Source of the DNA: Rhodospirillales bacterium | GTDB taxonomy: Bacteria > Pseudomonadota > Alphaproteobacteria > Acetobacterales > Acetobacteraceae | Length of the DNA stretch: 11,447 nt | Assembly: GCA_025350425.1 (NCBI GenBank) | Contig: JANXXW010000272.1 | Location: forward strand, 1-11,447 | Direction of reading: 5' to 3' | Part shown: positions 7,197-11,447 of the stretch, in pieces | Layout: every line of letters starts with the position of its first letter | Numbering within the stretch: position 1 is the first letter of the stretch | The notes under the pieces: generated by a model | Databases searched by the model: none | Seen by the model: the letters and a program-made list of their open reading frames with translations, nothing else | What the model was told of the DNA's origin: nothing | Translations under genes and position numbers: made by a program

Positions 7197-7547
7197 ATGA
7201 GCAAGATAATTCGCACCGAACCCAACAAGGTGCTGTCCAAGGCCGTCGAGTATCATGGATTCGTCTATCTCCAGGGTTGTACGGCGGCCGACCTGTCCAA
7301 GGATATCAAGGGCCAGACCGCCGAGGTGCTCTCCGCGATCGACACGATCCTGGAGACGCACGGAACCGACAAGACCCGGCTGCTCCAGGCACAGATCTGG
7401 CTGAAGGATATCCGCGACCGCGACGCCATGAACGAACTTTGGTCTGCTTGGCTGCCCGAAGGCGGCGCTCCAGCCCGTGCCTGCGTGCAGGCCAACATGG
7501 CCGATCCGCGTCACTTGGTGGAGATCATGGTCACCTGCTGCAAATAG
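7197..7547 (+). CDS. RidA/YjgF-family protein
   Basis: A 116-residue member of the RidA/YjgF/YER057c/UK114 family. Archetypal RidA is a trimer that hydrolyses reactive enamine/imine intermediates such as 2-aminoacrylate, releasing ammonia. Visible features are the N-terminal strand AVEYHGFVYLQG (16-27), the helix GQTAEVLSAIDTILETHGTDKTRLLQAQIWLKD cited here as 39-71, and the C-terminal APARACVQA (91-99). Arg94 and Glu109 are spaced 15 apart, as are Arg105 and Glu120 of E. coli RidA, so imine deaminase activity is plausible. The full conserved N-terminal Tyr/Ser set of the archetype is not obvious, so it may belong to another Rid subfamily. GGAAGG at 7181-7186 is the likely ribosome site (10-base spacing). 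It stands 76 bp after the MFS gene and may be read from the same transcript. Confidence 0.92.
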   Translation: MSKIIRTEPNKVLSKAVEYHGFVYLQGCTAADLSKDIKGQTAEVLSAIDTILETHGTDKTRLLQAQIWLKDIRDRDAMNELWSAWLPEGGAPARACVQANMADPRHLVEIMVTCCK

Positions 7548-7592
7548 CCTAGTCACCAACGCTTAAGCACTCACTCCGTCATACTTGGCTAT
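7544..7592 (+). terminator. Possible weak terminator after the RidA-family gene
   Basis: Arms ATAGCCTAGT (7544-7553) and ACTTGGCTAT (7583-7592) pair over 10 positions with one mismatch, followed by ATTT. The loop is 29 bases and contains the palindrome GCTTAAGC (7561-7568). The short T-run and large loop make it a poor intrinsic terminator. Its right arm overlaps the left arm of the larger hairpin at 7572-7673, so the two structures exclude each other. Confidence 0.25.
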
Positions 7593-7673
7593 ATTTCAGC
7601 ATCCTTGCATGGTTGAACTATCGTTCCGAAGCAAGGCATGGTGGCCGATGATATATTCCGGTGTGACGGAGTG
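7572..7673. repeat. Long imperfect hairpin, about 100 nt, possible structured RNA or MITE-like element
   Basis: The outer stem pairs 7572-7584 (CACTCCGTCATAC) with 7661-7673 (GTGTGACGGAGTG): 13 pairs, of which 12 are Watson-Crick and one is G-U. Interior pairings in the same register continue it: GG/CC (7587-7588 with 7658-7659), TATAT/ATATA (7590-7594 with 7651-7655), CATC/GATG (7600-7603 with 7647-7650) and CTTGC/GCAAG (7604-7608 with 7631-7635). The terminal loop spans 7609-7630. I saw no clear target-site duplication at the ends. A small non-coding RNA, a leader structure or a MITE-like remnant are all possible. Confidence 0.4.
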
Positions 7674-7745
7674 CATAACGCCCCAATGACCCCAGGCTCC
7701 ATGATCTCGATTGTCGCCGCCGACCACAATTACATCGGTTGACCA

Positions 7746-7774
7746 TTAACTGGTTACAATCCACGTGTTGTAAT
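7746..7774 (+). promoter_or_regulatory. Candidate sigma-70 promoter for the CHAP gene
   Basis: TTAACT (7746-7751) and TGTAAT (7769-7774), spaced 17 bp, match the -35 and -10 consensus at 4/6 and 5/6 positions. Transcription would begin near 7781, giving a leader of about 200 nt before ATG 7978. The element overlaps the palindrome at 7754-7773. It is a pattern match only, in a region richer in A+T, where chance matches are more frequent. Confidence 0.35.
7754..7773. promoter_or_regulatory. Operator-like palindrome TTACAA-N8-TTGTAA
   Basis: Perfect 6-bp arms at 7754-7759 and 7768-7773 surround an 8-bp spacer that contains CACGTG (7762-7767). The right arm covers the candidate -10 box, a position suited to a repressor. 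No cognate regulator gene lies in the window, so the role is inference. Confidence 0.35.
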
Positions 7775-7821
7775 ACAGCCACATCACCATGATATCTTGG
7801 CAACACTCAGTATTACGTGGA
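7760..7821. repeat. Bulged 12-bp inverted repeat in the CHAP leader
   Basis: TCCACG (7760-7765) and TAATAC (7771-7776), separated by a 5-base bulge TGTTG, pair with GTATTACGTGGA (7810-7821). The bulge itself is complementary to CAACA at 7801-7805 in the loop. It overlaps the palindrome at 7754-7773, so alternative foldings compete. Confidence 0.3.
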
Positions 7822-7915
7822 TGTTATTAGGAAGACCTTCCCTATTTCCGGCCTCACATTCGCCTTCATCGGCGAGAGTTGAAAGGTTCCGCTACAATTC
7901 GTGATTCCTGGATTG

Positions 7916-7932
7916 TCAGGCTCGAAGCCTGA
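7916..7932 (+). repeat. Perfect 7-bp hairpin 45 bp before the CHAP gene
   Basis: TCAGGCT (7916-7922) and AGCCTGA (7926-7932) form a perfect stem with loop CGA. No T-run follows, so termination is unlikely. It lies in the presumed 5' untranslated leader and could be a leader stem or protein-binding palindrome. Confidence 0.4.
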
Positions 7933-7963
7933 GGTTTACCCATCGTCTCACGGTAACGGAACT

Positions 7964-7969
7964 GAGAGG
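7964..7969 (+). promoter_or_regulatory. Ribosome binding site of the CHAP gene
   Basis: GAGAGG lies 8 bases before ATG at 7978, supporting that start and the signal peptide that follows. The closer GAGG at 7973-7976 is only one base from the ATG and too near to be used. Confidence 0.6.
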
Positions 7970-7977
7970 TTTGAGGC

Positions 7978-8880
7978 ATGCGAGTTGGGAACCTGGGTTG
8001 CAAACTGCTTTTCCTCGGGTCGGTCGCTGCGATTTCGTTGCTGACCAGCACGGCGGATGCGGCAAGTTCCCCTGATCCCGGGTCGCACGGTCAACCTCAT
8101 TCGAACATCACGCGCGTCTCCTCGTCCCACTCCGATGATCGTGCCCCCAGTGCCCATCGTGGTGGCGGCTCGAAATCGGGTCGGGATGGCGGCATGAAAT
8201 CCGGGGCGGTAGTGAATGGCTGGTTGTTGGACGGAGCGGGACGCTCAGGCCTCCACAACGCGGCTTTCAGCGCCGGTCGGTTCGGCATGACCTCACGTTT
8301 CGGCAGGAATGCCAAGGTCCACGTGTATTTCGGCAATTCCCAGGGCGGATACGGTGTCATTCAGTGTGTTGCGTTCGCGCGCGCCGACACCGGGATCGAG
8401 CTTACCGGCAACGCCGTTAACTGGTGGGAGAACGCGGCTGGGCGCTATGAGCGAGGCAATCGTCCAGAGCCCGGGAGCGTGCTCAACTTCCGCTCCACCG
8501 GCCAAATGCGCCTGGGCCACGTGTCGGTGGTTTCAAGCGTTGTCGGCTCACGCGAAATCCTGATCGACCACTCGCATTGGGGCGGTCCCGGTGTAGCGCG
8601 CGGCGTGACCGTCCTCGATGTTTCGTCCGAAAACGACTGGTCCGAAGTGCGCGTGAGCATCGGCACGACAGGCGAATTCGGTAGCGTCTATCCGACCTTC
8701 GGCTTCATCTATAATCGCCCAGACAACGGCCTACGTATGGCCAGCGCAAATACTTCGGTACGGGAAGCAGCGCCGGTCGAGGAAGTCGCCAGCGCGCCAG
8801 CGCATGCCAGCAACAATTTGACCACCATCTCCCTGCGGCACGGAGACGACCACGACGTGTTCAACCGCAACAGCCAGTAA
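7978..8880 (+). CDS. Secreted CHAP-domain protein (putative peptidoglycan amidase/endopeptidase)
   Basis: A 300-residue exported protein with a C-terminal-half CHAP (cysteine/histidine amidohydrolase-peptidase) domain; such enzymes commonly cut peptidoglycan cross-bridges or amide bonds. Residues 1-28 form a signal peptide: Arg2 and Lys9, hydrophobic core LLFLGSVAAISLL, and a likely signal-peptidase I site after A-D-A (28). Residues 30-75 are low-complexity Ser/Gly/His/Arg. The CHAP core begins near 115: catalytic Cys130 in IQCVAFAR, then NAVNWWENA (145-153), PEPGSVLNF (163-171), His181 in LGHVSVV, and the IDHSHW segment (196-201) that probably supplies the third polar residue. The C-terminal tail is Ala/Ser-rich. 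It follows a long structured leader and ends exactly at the stop of the convergent LysE gene. No immunity or lysis genes are adjacent, so cell-wall remodelling is more likely than phage lysis or toxin use. Confidence 0.88.
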   Translation: MRVGNLGCKLLFLGSVAAISLLTSTADAASSPDPGSHGQPHSNITRVSSSHSDDRAPSAHRGGGSKSGRDGGMKSGAVVNGWLLDGAGRSGLHNAAFSAGRFGMTSRFGRNAKVHVYFGNSQGGYGVIQCVAFARADTGIELTGNAVNWWENAAGRYERGNRPEPGSVLNFRSTGQMRLGHVSVVSSVVGSREILIDHSHWGGPGVARGVTVLDVSSENDWSEVRVSIGTTGEFGSVYPTFGFIYNRPDNGLRMASANTSVREAAPVEEVASAPAHASNNLTTISLRHGDDHDVFNRNSQ

Positions 8881-9483
8881 CTAGCGGTCGGCTCCGAAAA
8901 CGACGGGGAGCATCGACGCGACCAGCACGACCGCCATGGCAACGTTGAAGGTTCTTAGCCGCCGCGGCGAACGCAGCAGCTGACCCGACGCCGCCCCCAG
9001 GCTGGCCCAAACAAGGCTGGATGGCAGCGTCGCTGTGGCGAACACCAGAACGACAGCCATGATCTGTGGCCCAACCGGCTGATCCGCCGCGATCCAGGCC
9101 GTGGTCACGCCAAGGACCAGCAACCAAGCCTTCGGGTTGATCAACTGGAACAATGCCCCGCCCGTGAAGCCCAGCGGGGGACCGGCACGGCTTTCTCCGG
9201 GCGCGGAGGCAGTGGCGATCTTGTAGGCCAGAACCAGGAGCCACAGCGCGCCCACCCAGCGCAACATCGCCTGTAGCGCCGGGAACGCCGTCAGTGGCGC
9301 GGCCAGCCCGAACCCGGCGGCAGTCAGCATCAATGAAAAACCGAACGCGATGCCCGCCATGTGCGGCAGGGTGCGGGCGACGCCGTGGTTGGCCGCTGAC
9401 GCCGCGACCATGACGTTGTTCGGCCCTGGCGTGATCGAGGCGGCGATGGCGAAGCCGGCGAAGGCAAGCCATGGAAATATCAT
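8881..9483 (-). CDS. LysE/RhtB-family exporter
   Basis: A 200-residue inner-membrane protein of the LysE/RhtB translocator family, which exports amino acids or related small metabolites. The family signature ASITPGPNN lies at 15-23, the second landmark FQLINPKAWLL is near 111-121, and about five to six hydrophobic segments are visible, giving the normal family length. It is the last gene of a three-gene operon. Its ATG (9483) is 11 bp after the quinone oxidoreductase stop, and the AAGG ribosome site overlaps that stop codon. Its own stop (TAG, read from CTA at 8881-8883) abuts the TAA of the CHAP gene with no base between. The exported substrate is not shown by the sequence. Confidence 0.93.
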   Translation of the reverse strand: MIFPWLAFAGFAIAASITPGPNNVMVAASAANHGVARTLPHMAGIAFGFSLMLTAAGFGLAAPLTAFPALQAMLRWVGALWLLVLAYKIATASAPGESRAGPPLGFTGGALFQLINPKAWLLVLGVTTAWIAADQPVGPQIMAVVLVFATATLPSSLVWASLGAASGQLLRSPRRLRTFNVAMAVVLVASMLPVVFGADR

Positions 9484-9494
9484 CAGAAATGACC

Positions 9495-10076
9495 TTAGAA
9501 CCGCTCCATTGCTGAGCCGACGCGATCGAGGAATCGCTCTCTCGTGACGCTGGTCGAGACGTTCATGGCGTAGTGCGCGAGAAACGTCGCCGGCTTATGC
9601 AAGCCGATGTTGCGGCGCAGGTAGCGGCGGATGATCTTGCGGGGGTAGTCGCCCATCAGCGTGGCCCGGAGCCGTGTCTGGCCATAGGTGACCACACCGG
9701 CGAGCTTGGTCAGGTGCGTAAGGCCGCCACGCACGCCCCCGCCGGGCTCAAGGTGGAAGCCGACGCCTGGCATCATGACCCGATCGAGCCAGCCCTTCAG
9801 GATTGCCGGCGGACCGAAAGTCCAGGCGGGAAAACACAGCACCACCGCGTCCGCTGAGCGTAACCGCGCTACGTGATCGGTCAGCCCCAGAGTATTCGTG
9901 GAGAGGTCGTGATAGCCCATCCGCTCGGCGCGCGACATCACCGGATCGAAGCCTTCGGCATACAGGTCGAGCAGATCGACCCCGTGCCGCGGGGATAGCG
10001 AGGCGCGGATGCGGTCACGGATGGCGGCGTTGAAGCTGGACTCGACGGGGTGGGCGTAGACCAGCAGGACTTTCAT
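9495..10076 (-). CDS. Flavodoxin-fold NAD(P)H:quinone oxidoreductase
   Basis: A 193-residue cytoplasmic flavoprotein of the Flavodoxin_2 (NQO1/MdaB/KefF-like) family, which transfers electrons from NAD(P)H through FMN or FAD to quinones or other acceptors. Visible are the first strand and flavin phosphate loop KVLLVYAHPVESSFNAAI (2-19) and the flavin-contacting FPAWTFGPPAILKGWLDRV (about 81-99) followed by PGVGF. The central gene of the minus-strand operon, its ATG overlaps the upstream hydrolase stop as ATGA (10073-10076), with GAGG 7 bases before it. The electron acceptor is unknown. Its position between an amide-type hydrolase and an exporter suggests a role in handling one small molecule or in redox detoxification, which is inference. 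Confidence 0.92.
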   Translation of the reverse strand: MKVLLVYAHPVESSFNAAIRDRIRASLSPRHGVDLLDLYAEGFDPVMSRAERMGYHDLSTNTLGLTDHVARLRSADAVVLCFPAWTFGPPAILKGWLDRVMMPGVGFHLEPGGGVRGGLTHLTKLAGVVTYGQTRLRATLMGDYPRKIIRRYLRRNIGLHKPATFLAHYAMNVSTSVTRERFLDRVGSAMERF

Positions 10077-10873
10077 CGTCCGGCCTCATCCAGCTGCACG
10101 ATCGCGGCCGCGAGATCGGCGCCGAGCATCGTCAGGCCAAAACACTGCCGCACATTGTACAACGTCGCCTCCCAGCAGAACGCCGGTGAGGTGGTGGCGC
10201 TGCAATTCTCCAGCATGATGGTGTCGTAGCCGAGGAGGTTGGCGTCCTGCAGGGTCGCCATCACGCATTGGTCCGCGTTGACGCCGCCGAAAAGGACTGT
10301 GGTTACCCCGAGATTGCGCAGGATGCTGTCGAGCGGCGTGTCCCAGAAACCGCTCATGCGGTACTTGTCGACATGGATGTCGGTTTCAGCTTGTGCCAGT
10401 TCATCGACGATGGCCGCACCCCAACTCGCCTTCTCCAGTACGCGGGCACCGCCGGGCAACGGATCGCCGAGGCCAACGCCGGTGCCGGTCGGATTATAGA
10501 CATGGAGCAAGGCGGGGCTCAGGTTCAGCCGATCTGGCCGGTTGCCCCAGTTCACCCAGATCACCGCCATTTCAGCCTTGCGCAGCACCGGCAGCAGCGT
10601 GCGCAAGGCTGCGATTGGGACGCGGGCCGGCGCCACGTCCACGCCGATATGCGCCAGCCATCCTTCAGGAGCGCAGAAATCATTCTGCATATCGATCACG
10701 ATGATCGCAGTACGCGCGAGGTCCAGCGTCACGGCTTTCGGCGTCCCCGCCACGGTGATAGCGCGCTCCGGTCGCACCGGACGGCGTAGGTCGACCCGGT
10801 CGGGTCCGACCCGCCAGCCATGAGCAGAATTGGCGCCGAGATAGACCAGACTGCCCGGACCTTGCTCACCCAT
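10073..10873 (-). CDS. Isochorismatase-like cysteine hydrolase (RutB-like)
   Basis: A 266-residue cytoplasmic cysteine hydrolase of the isochorismatase-like superfamily. The Asp-Lys-Cys triad is intact: Asp61 in VIDMQNDFC, Lys170 in HVDKYRMSGF, and Cys203 in VNADQCVMAT. A segment like KYRMSGFWDTPLDSILRNLG (170-189), preceded by an EKASWGAAIVDEL stretch (147-159), resembles ureidoacrylate amidohydrolase RutB, as does a Pro/Arg-rich N-terminal lead-in. No other rut genes are present, so pyrimidine breakdown cannot be assigned; N-carbamoyl compounds or other amides are equally possible. Start ATG at 10873 has GGAG 7 bases upstream (10884-10881). It is the first gene of the minus-strand operon and is divergent from the CocE/NonD gene across a 50-bp gap. 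Confidence 0.9.
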   Translation of the reverse strand: MGEQGPGSLVYLGANSAHGWRVGPDRVDLRRPVRPERAITVAGTPKAVTLDLARTAIIVIDMQNDFCAPEGWLAHIGVDVAPARVPIAALRTLLPVLRKAEMAVIWVNWGNRPDRLNLSPALLHVYNPTGTGVGLGDPLPGGARVLEKASWGAAIVDELAQAETDIHVDKYRMSGFWDTPLDSILRNLGVTTVLFGGVNADQCVMATLQDANLLGYDTIMLENCSATTSPAFCWEATLYNVRQCFGLTMLGADLAAAIVQLDEAGR

Positions 10874-10923
10874 CGCCGCACTCCGCCTTTACTGCCACTC
10901 GCGAGGGCATCATCATCCGTTAC

Positions 10924-11447
10924 ATGCCCGATGCAAACCAACTTTTCCACGACGTCACGCGCGAGACGGTCTTCATGCGAACCCGCGATGGCGTGCGGCT
11001 GGACGCGGACCTGTATGTTCCAACAGGGCCCGGGCCGTTCCCGGTGCTGCTGATGCGGCAACCCTACGGCCGCTCCATCGCCTCCACCATCGTCTATGCC
11101 CACCCAAGCTGGTACGCCCGCCAGGGCTATCTTGTCGTCATCCAGGATGTGCGCGGACGCGGTACATCAGAAGGAGCATTCCGGCTGATGGAAGCCGAGC
11201 GCCTCGACGGCGAGGATACCGTCACCTGGGCCGCCGCCCTGCCCGGCTCGTCGGGGGTCGTCGGCATGTATGGCTTCTCCTACCAGGGCATGACCCAGTT
11301 GATGGCCGCCTCCACCAAGCCGCCCGCCTTGCGTTGTCTCGCGCCCGCCATGTCGGCATGGGATGTGCGCGCGGATTTCGCTACCGAGGGAGCTGCGTTC
11401 CGCCTTCAGGCCGGACTGGGCTGGGTGGTCGGATGGGACAAGGGCGA
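10924..11447 (+). CDS. CocE/NonD-family (X-Pro dipeptidyl-peptidase S15-like) hydrolase, 5' part
   Basis: The gene runs off the window end, leaving 174 codons. It encodes the start of an alpha/beta-hydrolase of the CocE/NonD/S15 family, whose members cleave esters, amides or X-Pro peptides. Visible are MRTRDGVRLDADLYVP (18-33), RQPYGR (45-50), the VIQDVRGRGTSEG strand-loop (72-84), and the nucleophile elbow GMYGFSYQGMTQ with Ser119. The catalytic Asp and His and the C-terminal beta domain lie beyond the window. ATG 10924 is chosen because MPDANQLFHDVTRETVFMRTRDG is a normal family N-terminus and no better in-frame start lies upstream; no clear Shine-Dalgarno sequence is close. It is divergent from the RutB-like operon, so the two may share a regulatory region and perhaps a substrate class, which is inference. 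Confidence 0.9.
   Translation, partial: MPDANQLFHDVTRETVFMRTRDGVRLDADLYVPTGPGPFPVLLMRQPYGRSIASTIVYAHPSWYARQGYLVVIQDVRGRGTSEGAFRLMEAERLDGEDTVTWAAALPGSSGVVGMYGFSYQGMTQLMAASTKPPALRCLAPAMSAWDVRADFATEGAAFRLQAGLGWVVGWDKG

Larger units (their letters stand above)
7548..7977. other. 430-bp gene-free, structured, lower-G+C region
   Basis: No credible gene is present: open frames here are short and show no recognisable protein. By hand count, 143 of 300 bases from 7561 to 7860 are G or C (about 48 percent), against about 70 percent in a sampled coding line (6661-6720). The stretch carries several inverted repeats, listed separately, plus a possible promoter. It most likely holds the promoter and leader of the CHAP gene at 7978, with perhaps a small RNA or the remains of a mobile insertion. 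No transposase fragment was recognised. Confidence 0.6.

Noticed and set aside
7618..7806. Short minus-strand open frame (62 codons) in the gene-free region
   Set aside because: No ribosome site or recognisable domain, composition unlike neighbouring proteins, and it overlaps the inverted repeats. It is probably a chance frame in sequence of lower G+C.
7877..7907. TTGAAA and TACAAT near 7879-7898 as a promoter for the CHAP gene
   Set aside because: The spacing is only 8 bp, and no acceptable partner box lies 16-18 bp from either element.
8864..8911. Small stems ACCGC/GCGGT and GCTCC/GGAGC around the CHAP-LysE junction as a bidirectional terminator
   Set aside because: Stems are only 5 bp, with long or irregular loops and no T-run on either strand.
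9137..9146. TTGATCAA as a second FNR-type site
   Set aside because: It lacks the 4-base spacer and lies inside the conserved FQLINPK codons of the LysE gene.
10898..10905. CTCGCGAG palindrome in the divergent gap before the CocE-type gene
   Set aside because: An 8-bp palindrome of G+C-rich composition is expected often by chance; the arms do not extend.
1..11447. CRISPR array, tRNA, rRNA, insertion sequence, toxin-antitoxin or phage-defence system
   Set aside because: No regularly spaced repeats, cloverleaf-like sequences, transposase or integrase motifs, or defence-gene signatures were seen anywhere in the window.

Overview
The window is about 11.4 kb of G+C-rich bacterial DNA with tightly packed, often overlapping genes. 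Codon use is strongly G/C-ending. Gene content (a molybdenum-cofactor nucleotidyltransferase, a phosphoketolase with a perfect FNR/FixK-type box, a lipoprotein pair, CocE/NonD and RutB-like hydrolases) suggests an alphaproteobacterium, possibly of the Acetobacteraceae/Rhodospirillales. That placement is inference from style and composition; no 16S or other marker gene is present.

Layout, left to right. (1) 1-684 (+): the 3' part of a MobA/MocA-like nucleotidyltransferase gene that begins before the window. (2) 685-787: a regulatory gap with a perfect TTGAT-N4-ATCAA box. (3) 788-3597 (+): phosphoketolase (xfp), overlapped by a UPF0178/YaiI-family gene. (4) 3600-4862 (-): an amidase-signature hydrolase, convergent with the YaiI-family gene and separated from it by only 2 bp. 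(5) 4928-7120 (+): a tightly spaced three-gene unit of an unrecognised 181-residue protein, a small lipoprotein and an MFS transporter. (6) 7197-7547 (+): a RidA-family protein. (7) 7548-7977: a 430-bp gap without a gene, clearly poorer in G+C than its surroundings and rich in inverted repeats. (8) 7978-8880 (+): a secreted CHAP-domain protein. (9) 8881-10873 (-): a three-gene operon, in transcription order an isochorismatase-like cysteine hydrolase, a flavodoxin-fold NAD(P)H:quinone oxidoreductase and a LysE/RhtB exporter. Its last codon abuts the CHAP gene with no gap. (10) 10924 to the window end (+): the 5' part of a CocE/NonD-type alpha/beta hydrolase gene, divergent from that operon.

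How the genes fit together. Phosphoketolase splits xylulose-5-P or fructose-6-P to acetyl phosphate, and the FNR-type box upstream suggests oxygen-linked control. The amidase, cysteine hydrolase, flavin reductase, amino-acid-type exporter, RidA-like protein and CocE-type hydrolase point loosely to small-molecule amide, ester and nitrogen metabolism, but no complete pathway can be read from them.

I found no CRISPR array, tRNA, rRNA, transposase, phage gene or recognisable defence system. Most of the window is ordinary chromosomal metabolism. The two places most worth a second look are the xfp upstream region and the structured, lower-G+C gap at 7548-7977.
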